Source of the DNA: Hyparrhenia diplandra
Taxonomy: Eukaryota > Streptophyta > Magnoliopsida > Poales > Poaceae
Assembly: GCA_015847255.1 (NCBI GenBank)
Contig: JADLZK010010882.1
Span: 124,001 to 188,000, forward strand
Reading direction: 5' to 3'
DNA: 64,000 nucleotides
Part shown: in pieces, positions 23,340 through 33,737 of the stretch
Layout: every line of letters begins with the position of its first letter
Position numbering within the stretch: position 1 is the stretch's first letter
Made by a program: the position numbers and the translations under genes
The notes under the pieces: generated by a model
What the model was told of the DNA's origin: nothing
Databases searched by the model: none
What the model saw: the letters and a program-made list of their open reading frames with translations, nothing else

Positions 23340-23480
23340 AATTCTCCTATCCACATATATGGCATCTATTTGGGAGAAAGCCCTCCACATAAACATTTTA
23401 TCATGGGTAGGCCGGTGTACAAAGCAGGTACTAGAAGGGTGTTTTTGAAGATTAAGCTACAACGTTGCTTACGTATCGGG
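23340..23480 (+). repeat. Inverted related segment, left copy
   Basis: Shares 'tgggagaaagccctccac' and, about 80 bases further, 'gtgtttttgaagattaagc' with the reverse complement of 26090-26235 (which has 'gtcttcttgaagattgagc'). Translations in two frames give HLFGRKPST and RVFLKIKL here, against LYGRKPST and RVFLKIEQ in the other copy. Confidence 0.65.
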
Positions 23481-23840
23481 TTTGTGATGCTCGTGCAATG
23501 CCATTGTTGCATGGACTGCGGGAAGACGGAAAGTAGGAGCCAAGTAGCGTGCATTCTTGTGCTTCGTCGTAGGGAGATGAGAGCCCCGTCTCTGTCGGGC
23601 CTTTGCCGCCGTACGGAGAGACATTGGTTCTTCACAGAGGTCCCATCCGCCTTACTTAGATCGATAAGCATAACGTAGCATTGTAACCACCTCGGGCATA
23701 GGTGCTAGAACGGTGTTTTTTGAGGTGGTTATTTCTTAATGTGTTTGTACACTTTGATTATTGTACCGTGTCAATTGTAATCAATTAATTGTAATGCTTT
23801 TGTGAAGTATGTATAATCGGTTCAACTTTGTAATTACTTC

Positions 23841-25210
23841 GGGGTCGTCGCGTAGAAATTCAATTTAATTGAAAAAAATACCAAACCTTGTCGAAAAATC
23901 TCAAACATCGTGCTTCCTTCACACGTGGCATGTGCACGTCTAAGAAAAAGTTTGAGGCCGAGACCACACCGGAACAAAGATGACCCAAGATAGCCTATGG
24001 ATGTAATTGTCGGTCATGCTTCCGATGAAAAGGGTCATGTACCTTTGTGAAGCATGTCTACTCCCACAATGTAGAAATGTCTTGAATTTTTTTTTTTATA
24101 ACCTTGTACACCCAAATTATGCCCCCCACACAAGATCTTAGGTCTTTTCGATCCATATTTTTATTATTAGATTTTCCTACGTGATAAACGCGATAGAAGG
24201 AGGTTAATTAAAGCTTGAAAACTTATGAATTTTGCACCAACCTACACACTAAATTGCCTCCTAGGACACATGAGACCATGTGGGAAATTTTGGCACCACT
24301 GCAGCTCTGTTAGTGGGTAACCCCAGTTCAACCTGTAATTACTGGGGGTCGTCTCGTAGAAATTCAATTTAATTGAAAAAAATACCAAACCTTGTCAGAA
24401 AAAATCTCAAACATCGTGATTCCTTCACACGTGGCATGTGCACGTCTAAGAAAAAGTTTGAGGCGAGACCACACTTTAGGAGCGAAGATGACCCAAAGAT
24501 AGCTTATGGATGTAATTGTCGGAGTCATGCTTCCGATGAAAGGGGTCATGTACCTTTGTGAAGCATGTCTACTCCCCACAATGTAGAAATATCTTGAATT
24601 GTTTTTTACAACCTTGTACACCCAAATTATGCCCCCCACACAAGATCTTAGGTCTTTTCGATCCATATTTTTATTATTAGATTTTCCTACGTGATAAACG
24701 CGATAGAAGAAGGTTAATTAAAGCTTGAAAACTTATGAATTTTGCACCAACCTACAATTAATGAATTGCCTCCTAAGACACATGAGACCATGTGGGAAAT
24801 TTTGGCACCACTGCTCGTTAGTGGGTAACCCTTGATTCAAACTGTAATTACTCGGGGTCGTCGCGTAGAAATTCAATTTAATTGAAAAAATACCAAACCT
24901 TGTCCGAAAAATCTCAATCATCGTGCTTCCTTCACACGTGGCATGTGCACGTCTAAGAAAAAGTTTGAGGCCAAAACCACACCGAACGAAGATGACCCAA
25001 CATAGCTTATGGATGTAATTGTTAGTCATGCTTTCGATGAAAGGGGGTCATGTACTTTTGTGAAGCATGTCTACTCCCACAATGTAGAAATGTCTTGAAT
25101 TTTTTTTACAACCTTGTACAACCAAGTTATGCCCCACACAAGATCTTAGGTCTTTTCTTGATCCATATTTTTATTATTAGATTTTCCTACGTGATAAACG
25201 CGATAGAAGG
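23841..25210 (+). repeat. Tandem repeat of about 505 bp, 2.7 copies, inside the CACTA
   Basis: The sequence 'ggggtcgtc.cgtagaaatt' begins copies at 23841, 24344 and 24854 (periods 503 and 510). Each includes 'cacacgtggcatgtgcacg', 'aagtttgaggc' and 'ttaggtcttttc.gatcc'. The third copy stops at 'acgcgatagaagg' (25210), about 150 bp short. The copies differ by scattered substitutions and 1-3-bp indels. The minus strand gives short parallel open frames because the DNA is repeated; no protein is implied. Confidence 0.9.
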
Positions 25211-26089
25211 CCGATCACTACGGTTTTCAGTATTTGCAACCCGGTAGTGTTGTCTCTTTTACTCGCCGGGGCTCTTTTAAAACCGGCAGTGATATATTTC
25301 AAAACCGACAGCTTATCTTTTCCTTGCCGTGAGATTACTTGGACCTTTCTTTTTTTCAAACCGATTGGATATATTTCAAATGATGTTTACCAACTTTTTC
25401 GGTTAGTACATAGAGCATTTATATATTTATGTTCGTCCATGAAAGATAAGAAGGGCGTCAAAAAATAAGAACTGCGCATTATTATGATATATAAATGCAA
25501 ACATCCATTGGAAAGGAACACACGATTATATATATATAGAGGAGCAAACCGATTACAATATCCGATTACATATATGATAACAAAGACCTTGAAAACAAAT
25601 TACATATATGATAACAAAGACCTTTCCACGAATAGATCAATGTTATCATCAAAGTGTACAAACACATTTAAAATAAAAACGCCGAAGGTAATGTGATTCT
25701 TGCCGATGAAATTCGATGGGATTTTGAAAGCCCATCGATGCCCGTTGAGGTCCCATCGGTGCTCTGTGAGGTTTCTTGTGCTCGATCTTACAAGGAGGGC
25801 ATAACTCTAGATTTACATTGAATCCAATAAAGCAAGGATGCCTTACAGATAATTATACGTAATGGCCAAACTATGGTGCGCCCAATGACGGCATGCATAG
25901 GCATTCGCAAGAGAAGATCATGTTAATTTATGAAAATCGCTTTGATCACCAAAGGAGATTTTCATTGAAGCAGATTTTCATAAATCGATATGATCTTATC
26001 AGGAGAATGCCATGTCTCTTATATGGACACGTAAATCCGGTGCCTTGCCTCTCAAGCAATACGTAACCGGATGGCTCCGTGAATCTCAC

Positions 26090-26235
26090 GTACTGTTCTA
26101 ACCTTCGGGCGCTGCTCAATCTTCAAGAAGACTCTTGTAGCACCTCTTGTGTGTGAACCATTTTGGTGGCCTAAGATGCATAAGAATGATATCTCAGACG
26201 TGGAGGGCTTTCTCCCATAGAGAGGCCATAGATAT
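26090..26235 (-). repeat. Inverted related segment, right copy
   Basis: Reverse-complement partner of 23340-23480. A minus-strand open frame of about 110 codons spans 26052-26384 and includes LYGRKPST and GATRVFLKIEQRPKVR. I do not recognise the family. It may be a decayed CACTA-encoded small protein or a captured host piece. Confidence 0.6.
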
Positions 26236-27276
26236 GTATGTGGAGAGTAGCAAAGAAGATCGAGGAAGAAGAACAGCAACCGAATCAAGAGTATCAAGAA
26301 AGAGGGCGAAGAGAACTGAATTGCAAACCTAAGGGCCGCACTAGCCGTTTTTATAGGCCGATGCCGTGGGGTACGGATCGACACGCGGTTTCAACCCTAA
26401 ACCCCGGTAGTGATATGGAAGTTCATCTTCTTTGGATAATTGGCACCGGCATAAACCAAGCACCGTGGTCGCGGGTACGGAGAACGAGGCAACAGTGCTC
26501 CTTCCCGCAATGGTGCGTGGTCGGGCCGTCGAGGCGTGCATCGTTTCGCCCGTTGACAATGCAAAATACTTTGCCGGTTCTTAGTTTTAACCCGGCGGTG
26601 ATACTCCATAACACCGCCGTTGTGGTACACCGGCAGGTGATATATGTGATCACCGCCGGTCTTTGAAAGTGCACCCGCAAGCGTGTTATTATCGACATTG
26701 ATATAACCCGGCCGACGCAGCGGCAGGTGCTTTCGGCCTTTTCTCATGGGAAGAAGAGACACGGTTGGTTTAATTAAAGCGGAACCGGTAGTGAAGACTA
26801 GAGCAACACGATTCTCAAGGCTGCGGCCGTGACGTGTCACAAAGCCATGACCTACCGGCCTATATACGTACTACTAAAATGAAAATTTATAATACGGAGT
26901 GTACGTGGCGAGGCTTAACGGGGTTAGTTGAAATCTCAATGCATTAACGCTGAGATAAAATTAATGATTTCAATAAATCGATTTTTACACATATAACTAT
27001 TTGTTTCACGATTTGTTAATCACCGCCGGTTCATGTGGGCTCGACAATGATCAATGAAGGTGGAGACTGTTGTCGTCCGGGCGCCATTGGAAACGCAGCC
27101 TCAGAATTGAAAGCAAAACCGTACGGGCGGGGAAACGCTTGGCCGTGCAGAGAGATCGTGCGATTCCAACCGGGCGATCGTGGGGAATTCCAAGCGGTTG
27201 CTTTGAGGCCGCGTTCGATCGTGGGGAAGTGGAGCGGCCGGCTAACTCTCTATTTAATTTAGCACACCCTCCGATC

Positions 27277-27795
27277 ATGGCGTTCATCTATTCCAGTTCT
27301 CGATCATCCGGCCACATTCTCTTTGCATTCTTGGCGCCATGGCTGCCTCTCAGCTCGGGATCCAACAAGCGCACCGAGAGAGGAGATGGAGGCGGCGGAG
27401 GACAAGGGCAAGGCGGTGGTGGAGGCGCGGCGGCCGACGCCCCCGGCCTCGACTCCGACCGGCCCGACTCCGACCACGTCCCGCCCAAGCGGGACCGCCG
27501 CATGGACCTTCCGCCACCCAGGCTAGAGGCGGCGGCCGATGACCTTTGCTGGTCGCCGCATGCAGGGAGAGGTGATCGAGAGGATTTCACCCTCAATCGT
27601 CTCCGCCCCGCCTTCGGGATCTTTGAAGGAGCCGGCGGGGCGGCATTGGTCTTCTTCCAAGGGTGGATCCACCCCGAAGAGAAGATGAACCACTACGCCC
27701 CCAAGGTGGAGCAGCCGGGCGGGATCGTCCTCAAGGCCTTGGCCAAGAAGGACGACGCCCGCGCCGGAGGAGGAGGAGGAGGAGGGAAGGACTAG
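27277..27795 (+). CDS. Unidentified Gly/Pro-rich open frame inside the CACTA
   Basis: An ATG at 27277, 30 bases after a TATA-like 'ctatttaattt' (27249), opens 172 codons to a TAG at 27793. The N-terminus is hydrophobic (residues about 2-27), followed by a Gly/Ala-rich acidic stretch and then FGIFEGAGGAALVFFQGW and KNDDARA-like basic sequence; the end is a poly-Gly run before GKD. AATAAAATG at about 27870 could be a poly(A) signal. The surrounding GC-rich DNA is open in all three plus frames (ATGs at 27339 and 27388 also lead open frames), so the true frame is uncertain. No known domain. It may be a captured host-gene fragment or chance. Confidence 0.3.
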   Translation: MAFIYSSSRSSGHILFAFLAPWLPLSSGSNKRTERGDGGGGGQGQGGGGGAAADAPGLDSDRPDSDHVPPKRDRRMDLPPPRLEAAADDLCWSPHAGRGDREDFTLNRLRPAFGIFEGAGGAALVFFQGWIHPEEKMNHYAPKVEQPGGIVLKALAKKDDARAGGGGGGGKD

Positions 27796-28019
27796 GCCGG
27801 CGGCCTTCCTTTTGTTTGTTTTTTTTATCATTTTTATTATATGTTCTGTTTTTTTTGTTTTTATATATTAATAAAATGAAAATTATATATATTATTGCTG
27901 TGTGTTGCTCCCTCGACCCTGAATGCGTTTTCGTTTTGCGGTTCAAAGAGCGATTAAAATTAAAATTTGATTTGAATCTTAACTTGTTCTTTGGAAAATA
28001 ATTAAATCGGTTGTGCTTT

Positions 28020-28526
28020 GGAAAATATAGTCGGCGTTGAGTGTCGAGGAGGCGGCCATTGGGCGCGGCGGTCGCCGATTACGTTTCCGAGGAACCGTGT
28101 TTTCGAAAACGCCACATTTATACCCGTCCCCGGGCGCCCCCCCCGTTATCCAACACTAACTTCTCTTTCGTGCCCCTCTCTCACAAAAAGCCGGACTCGC
28201 CGCCCACGATCGCCGACGGCCGCCACAGGGAGGAGATGAAGTTATTTGTGGACCTCCCTCCGCACCGCCCTCACCAAGCTGAATGGCCCGGCCGACGACG
28301 TTGGCCGCCAAAGGTGAATCTGCCCCTCGAGGAGAGGGCCAACTTCTCGCCCTCCGGATCGACTCCCCGGCCGATACCCTCGCCGAGGGATTTCGCCAAA
28401 CCGGGAGGAGGTGAAGGACGCCCGGGGCCGGCCAAGCCGCGCCAAGAAGGCCAAGAAGGCGGTCTAGGTTCTCTTCTTTTATTTGTTTATGTTAATTTCA
28501 TTTGTGCGATCTGTGTGGATGTGTAA
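28020..28526 (+). pseudogene. Small gene-like unit 1 in the CACTA
   Basis: A promoter-like stretch ('catttatacccgtcccc', about 28115), then IADGRHREEMKLFVDLP, then a decayed reading of 'TKLN..AD', 'VNLPLEERANF', 'LALRIDS', 'LAEGF' and a Lys/Ala-rich end 'AKKAKKAV' before a TAG (28466). These elements are spread over frames by indels. The same order occurs in the unit at 28640-29041, so the two are paralogous. The family is not recognised. Confidence 0.4.
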
Positions 28527-28639
28527 GATACAATGATACGTGGTGGTTAATTTGCTAATGGTTCGGTTGTTGGTTAATCATTTTGCATGGCAATCTCTTT
28601 ATCTTTTGTTAATTTGGGTTCAACTGTTCCCTCGTGAAA

Positions 28640-29041
28640 CCGCGGCCGAGTCCTATTTATACGTACATAACCCCCCGTCTCGGTCCGCTCTCCAACACTC
28701 CGCTCCAAACACACTCCCCTCTCTACCCCGTTTTCCTGATAAGCCGGCCGGGTCGGGTGGCGCGCCCCGACGATCGACATGGCTGCCGGCCGGGCGGAGA
28801 AGTCCATCCTGCATTGCCTGGCGCCGCCCGCAACAAGCTCAACAGCCTGGCCGACCAACTTGGCCTGCCAGCGGTGAATCACCACTTGGAGGAGAAGTCC
28901 ATCATCGCCCTCCGGATCGAAAGTACTTGGCCGATAACCTCGCCGAGGGATACCGGCGGCCAAACCGGAGGAGATGGCGCCAAGAAGGCCGGGGAAGAAG
29001 GCGGCGGGCGGCCAAGAAGGCCAAGAAGGCGGCTTAATTAG
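28640..29041 (+). pseudogene. Small gene-like unit 2 in the CACTA
   Basis: A TATA-like 'cctatttatacgtac' (28649) is followed by an ATG at 28779 (MAAGRAEKSILHC). Across two frames come 'NKLNSLADQLGLPAVN', 'HHLEEKSIIALRI', 'KYLADNLAEGYRR' and a basic 'RRAAKKAKKAA' ending in TAA (29035). It parallels the unit at 28020-28526 but is better conserved. The Leu/Glu helical middle and Lys-rich tail suggest a small nuclear or nucleic-acid-binding protein; this is inference only. The frame breaks argue against function. Confidence 0.4.
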
Positions 29042-29483
29042 GCTAGCCGCTTTTTTTTTTATGTTAATTTATTGTATCGAGTTGTTTCTATGACAGTTTA
29101 ATTTAGTTTGTGTCGTTTGTTAATGGATCGGCCGTTTGTTAATCGATGCGTATTAATCTTCGTTTCGATTTTTGTTTTCTTGTTCCTTTGCTTCCCCTCC
29201 TAAATGGTTCCAATCAACCCGGTTGTGTCAATCGTCGAATCGCTATCGGTTCTAATTCAAACCCGCCCGGTGATCTCTGCGTGTCCATCAAGACCCACCG
29301 CGGGGAATGATTCAAAACGGTAGAGATATAAATCTTCACTTTGCCGGTATTGGTCGGTCCGTGGAGATTCTGGTTTGTCCCGCGCTGGGACGGTTCATCA
29401 CTGCCGGGCGCGGTTCATCGCCGCCGGTGGACTAAATTTCGCAGTGATACCGGGCGGTAGTGATGAGCGAATCTGTAGTAGTG

Positions 29484-30130
29484 TCATTATATGTAATAAT
29501 AAAGAATAAGATGTCTTGTTGTTGTTGGCACAATTATGTCCAAGTAATACTAGACAAACTCTGTGGATGGTTCCCAATATTGGCACCGAGCATTCCGGGC
29601 ATGGATAGCTACGAAAGTATTCAGCAGTCGTTGTTAGATAGGCTGAAATGCATTGGCTGGATATACAACAATTTGTTTTTGTTTGTTACAGAAAAGTATT
29701 TCAATGAGCCCGCTCCTTGGGGCTTGGTGGTGTGCATATATCTCCAGTTTCTTAAATAATTTGTTGCTTGCTTGCTGTACAGGCATTTGATCACTGTCTT
29801 TGATAAGAGTTAGTAGTTTGATCTGGGATTCTTGCAGTTGACCAAGTAAAACAGACCATCTCGTAGTTGTAGCCCCATGTTCATTTTTGAATTTATATGA
29901 AATGAACTTGCAACCGTTTGATGGCAATGAAGTTGAGATACTTATTTGGCTTTCCGAGCCAATGGCAAGAGAGTTTACAAAGAGCTAGTGACTCAAAATT
30001 TACAAATTTTTGATCCCTCTGTTTGATGAGCTCTTGATTGAGACGGTGGTAGATTTCTATGTGCCTTTTACAGGGTGCACCAACTTTAGACACCTTAGCA
30101 GGGGAAGTTTATTTGGGTGGATCTAAAATA
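29484..30130 (+). repeat. Local duplicated segment, copy B (3' part)
   Basis: Continues copy B after the CACTA. 29510-29960 aligns with 32880-33410 of copy C, sharing 'aagatgtcttgt', 'cccaatattggcac', 'ttgttagat.g...gaatg.attg', 'ctccttggggcttgg', TACAG and TTCTTGCAG tracts, and 'accatct.gtagttg.agcccc'. Open minus-strand frames in the copies look alike, but this follows from DNA homology. No supported coding sequence. Confidence 0.7.
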
Positions 30131-30499
30131 ATTCCAACTACGATATTGTAGTATAGAGACTCCTATAATATAAGAAAGAAAGAAGAAAACCACACACTCA
30201 GATGACTGAGCGGTCTGGTCGCAGATTGGGATGAATGGCCGGATTTCGCTTGACGTAGCAAAACAAATCCTGCAATGAATAAAATCTAATTCAAAACAGC
30301 GCATCCTTCAAACTCTGAGCATACACTGTTGTCAATTTAATTTTGATATATACAAATGTAAATGGCAGAATAATATTTTATTTTATGTGAAAATGGGGAT
30401 TAGCCGAATAATATTGTAAATGGCTAAATATGAAAAGTGCACCAAGAAGGCTGGCCTATATGGGCTAAGCCCAATTTATAGTGTAAAAATCTAGCCCAT
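30131..30499. other. AT-rich intergenic sequence
   Basis: No gene recognised. A short imperfect palindrome with 'cctatatgggct' and 'gctatatgggcc' lies at 30453-30510. GGGCC/GGCCCA motifs of this kind occur in plant promoters, but no downstream gene is evident. Confidence 0.4.
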
Positions 30500-30796
30500 G
30501 CTATATGGGCCAAAAAAAAATTTTATGACAAAAATGTTTTTGTCATACTATTTGTGCCACCTCATACACCACATTTGTACATGGACACTTGTCATCATCC
30601 CATCAAGTATACTATGACAAATATAATATTCATAACTTGGTGACAAACTACGCAACAGTCACTAAAATTAGTGATAATTGGATCGATAGTCACGGAAGGG
30701 GGTTTAAGGACCCACCTTCGTGACAATAGCCATATAGTTACAGTTGTAATTGTCGCAATTAGTTTGTCACAGAAGGCCTAAATTTTTGTAGTGAAA
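30500..30796 (+). mobile_element. DNA-transposon terminal fragment (CACTA-like 3' end)
   Basis: Ends 'aaatttttgtagtg' at 30796 (reverse complement CACTACAAAAATTTAG) and is preceded by dense subterminal inverted motifs: TTTGTCAC / TGACAAA and GTCACGGAAGG / CTTCGTGAC. A small palindrome (tgacaaaaatgtttttgtca) lies at 30527-30546. The partner end is not found, so only a terminal fragment is supported. Confidence 0.45.
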
Positions 30797-31145
30797 ATAA
30801 ATTTCAATTCTGCTTATATTCGTCACTGTAGGACTTAGATTCAAGCTCCCCCTCCTTTGACCACCTCAGTACGTACTATGTGTCAGCTTCTAGCACATTC
30901 TGTCATCGCTTAACCTATATGCACTGGTGATTTGACACACCTATAAAATTGAACAGTCTAACAAGATTCATAACATCTATAGATAGATCACATCATTATA
31001 ATCAGACTGAAGTAGTAAATTTTACTCCTTGATTAAACTAATCGGTCAACACGTTCTTTGTGAGACTAAAGGAAACTGCACCTGGTTTTCTAGCATCTCA
31101 TTAACACTCTCCGTCCTCCATTCCCATTAGTTCGCTCATCTCACA

Positions 31146-31304
31146 ATGATGTTCAAGGACTCCACCATGTTCCTCTCCAGCTCAACCCGCAATGGCGTTC
31201 ACAATGATGGCCAGTTGCTCGCGGACAGCGCCTCCCCTCAATGGCGGTGCGGCCAGCCCGTGCGGACGGTGTCGCCCAAGCTTTTAAACATTATTAGAAC
31301 ATAA
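31146..31304 (+). CDS. Small open frame of unknown function
   Basis: An ATG at 31146 (a second ATG follows directly) opens 52 codons with MMFKDSTMFLSSSTRNGV at the start and RCGQPVRTVSPKLLNI near the end, to a TAA at 31302. It sits in a locally GC-richer island between AT-rich stretches, and so could be an exon remnant. No family recognised. Confidence 0.25.
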   Translation: MMFKDSTMFLSSSTRNGVHNDGQLLADSASPQWRCGQPVRTVSPKLLNIIRT

Positions 31305-31559
31305 GCTTCTAGAGACTAGATTTATCATCTCTAGGGAAATATATACAGGAAAAATATGAGATGTCTTTAACCAATTTGTAAGAAATGCCTTGAAGGCTAG
31401 AAACGTTATACAAAAAAAGATTTACAGTATTAAAAAAAGATGCAACTAGTACAAATGCAACACAAAATTTGAGATCCAATCAGAACTTTCTATGCTAGGA
31501 ACGACCGGTGTAAACTATCGACATTCATGGGTTGACCTTGAAATATCGTCATGCACGTT

Positions 31560-33440
31560 TGTGCTTACACCTACGAACAACACATACACATACGTGATGA
31601 TGTTTAATTACTAAAGACATATATAGTGACCTACGAACAACACACACACGTACGTGATGTTGTTTAATTACTTAATGACAAAGCAACACGTACATGATGA
31701 TGTTTACTTAAGACAACTGACCAGAGTACATGCATTGTTATGCTCGACTTATTGGAAGCAAAAGGGCACAGTGGCAGCAAAAGGTGGACAAAACACTTAC
31801 AATGTTTTTGCTGAGAAGGCCCAGGTACTAGACAAATGTAAGTGTGTATATATACATATATACAAACGTGTACATTGAACACGCATCATCACCATAGGCT
31901 ACTGTGTTCTTCTTCTGTGGAGGTTACATTGTCGTTTATTTCTTTGTTAATATTTCCTTCACATCCTTGTAACAATTTTTCCTGCTCAGTTGGTATGGTC
32001 CTTTAAACATGTCATTGTAGTCGTAATACATAATTACATGTAGAATCTTTACTTATACGAGGAACTCTATGTGTTATTATCAACTATGTTTGCGGCGCCG
32101 ACGATGTACCTTATGTTGATGGCTTAGCTCCCTATATTGCCTAGATTGCATATCATTGGCAAGCTTATGTGATATGTGAACTACCTATCATGGTTGATTT
32201 CATATGTGTATGTCTCTTGATGAACCTATTGAGTAGTATCCTACAAAACATATCTAATGATAAACAATGAGATATCTTGTGTTAAATAACATCGTTTAAT
32301 GTTCATTCTTGTCAAATTAAGGATGATAGCCTTTTAGTTCGAAACAACTTGTTATGTTTTATTGATTTATGTCAGTCTTACCAAATTATTGATTCTTATT
32401 GGCATTCTTACAGTTTCAAAAGAAGGAAAAGCTAAGATAGTACGTGATCATGGCTGGCACACCTCCTGCTTGGGACGATAACGATTTTGCTGATACGGTT
32501 GGGAAGCCGCTTGGGACGCTTATTGACTATCTCAACACGAGGACTGATATACAACTTACTGAGGAACTAGACGTAAATCAGAATCAGAGTCCATCTTGTG
32601 ATGGAATCCCACCCGGAACTGTTAAAATCGTTATCTACTTTGCCACCAACAACAATGGTGTGGAAACGATTGAAGAAATACCGTATGTTACTACGTGCTA
32701 GGTTGCCTAGCAATGGCTATTTTGATACTTTTTATGCCTTGATATATGAAAGGCAAGCACCCGTAGAATAATGCAAGTGAGTGTGCCATTTCTCCTTTTA
32801 TAGTTGATTTCATATATGTATGTGTTTGTTGTGGATCTACTGAGAAGTATCCTACTCAATAATATACGTAATTATAAAAATGAGATGTCTTGTGTTGATG
32901 AGTAACGTATGTCCAGTGAAGTATTTATGTATAGTCCTTTAATTTAGGCATAATTATGTCACGAGAAATCGACGAGCAATTCTTGCACACTTTTTAGATA
33001 TAGTTCCCGATATTGGCATCAAGCGTTCCAATCATTGATGGCTACCAAAGTTTTCAGGCGTCGTTGTTAGATGGGATGGAATGTATTGTCTTGGAACACA
33101 ACAATTTTTTTATTGGGTAAAAGTATTTCAATGTTGAGCTAGGTTATATCTGGTCCTTGGGGCTTGGTAGTGTGCATATATATCTAGTTTCTTAAATTGT
33201 TGCTTTGCTTGCGGTACAGGCATTTTATGGATATCGCGAATAAGTAGTTTGATTTGGGTTTCTTGCAGTTGATAAAAAGTAACACGTACCATCTTGTACT
33301 TGCAGCCCCTTGTTCATTTTTTAATTTTCTATGTGTATTGAACATACGTCCTTTAGATGACAACGAAAGTTGAGATGCAGATTTGGCTCTCCATGCCAAT
33401 CGTAAGGTATTTTATGAAGAGTGACACAAAATTATTTTTT
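31560..33440 (+). repeat. Local duplicated segment, copy C
   Basis: The most complete of the three related segments. It begins with a short tandem repeat (about 58-bp period, 'acctacgaacaacaca', at 31571 and 31629). It then has an exon-like end at AAGGCCCAG|gtactagac (about 31824), a reading frame at 32450-32701, and a 3' part shared with copies A and B. An internal duplication is visible: 32188-32300 resembles 32803-32915 ('gttgatttcatat.tgtatg', 'gta.tatcctac'). Together the copies form a local tandem array on the plus strand. Confidence 0.7.
32450..32701 (+). CDS. Hypothetical 83-aa acidic protein in copy C
   Basis: The ATG at 32450 has a good context (gatcATGG). The protein begins MAGTPPAWDDNDFADT and ends in VETIEEIPYVTTC. 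It is acidic, has no signal peptide or membrane segment, contains a Cys near the middle (NQSPSCDGIPPGTVK) and a Cys as the last residue, and has a likely beta-strand KIVIYF. A TTACAG acceptor-like site lies 39 bases upstream, so the frame may be the second exon of a spliced gene. The corresponding piece is absent from copies A and B. I do not recognise the family. The unbroken frame among decayed surroundings makes it a plausible but unproven gene. Confidence 0.4.
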   Translation: MAGTPPAWDDNDFADTVGKPLGTLIDYLNTRTDIQLTEELDVNQNQSPSCDGIPPGTVKIVIYFATNNNGVETIEEIPYVTTC

Positions 33441-33737
33441 TTTAATATAGAATAGGTACATATAGTCCTATAAATAAAGAAAGAAAAAGGGCACAAACTC
33501 AAGATGACTCAGCGGTCAAATCGTAGAAAAATAAATCCCGCAAAGAAGAAAACCCAATCCCAAAAGCACCTCCCAATGTGTTTGAATCCTCGATCTATTG
33601 TGTAACCGCTAAAGTTTAGATCTAATGTCTCCAAATAGCGTGTCTAAAGTTAGATGAAACTTTAGCTATCCCCTTTTGGGGAAGGAACCGTCGTTGGGAC
33701 CCCGAATATGTCCCGTGGCCTTTGCTTGCTCATGGCA
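33441..33737. other. Intergenic sequence
   Basis: AT-rich, with an A/T run near 33440. No gene, RNA or repeat structure recognised before the CACTA terminus at 33738. Confidence 0.5.

Larger units (their letters stand above)
21161..29483 (+). mobile_element. Complete non-autonomous CACTA transposon (8.3 kb)
   Basis: Starts CACTACTACAGAATTG and ends ATCTGTAGTAGTG, giving a terminal inverted repeat of about 13 bp. It is flanked on both sides by TCA (21158-21160 and 29484-29486), the 3-bp duplication expected for CACTA. Subterminal ACCGGCGGTGAT-type motifs occur at both ends, for example 21270-21290 and 29390-29460. Its insertion point can be checked against copy C (about 32870). No TNP2/TNPD-like transposase motif is readable. 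The interior holds a GC-rich minus-strand promoter-like stretch with tatataatagc near 22955, tandem repeats (23841-25210), an inverted related pair (23340-23480 and 26090-26235) and small gene-like units (27277-29041). Confidence 0.9.

Noticed and set aside
23880..25250. Parallel minus-strand peptides with 'KLFLRRAHATCEG'
   Set aside because: They are the same strand of the 505-bp tandem repeat; the repetition is at DNA level and each frame soon stops.
29634..29927. Minus-strand open frames in copies A, B and C that look conserved (for example RWSVLLG)
   Set aside because: The similarity follows from the DNA duplication. Frames contain different stops and frameshifts in each copy and show no protein-level constraint that I can see.
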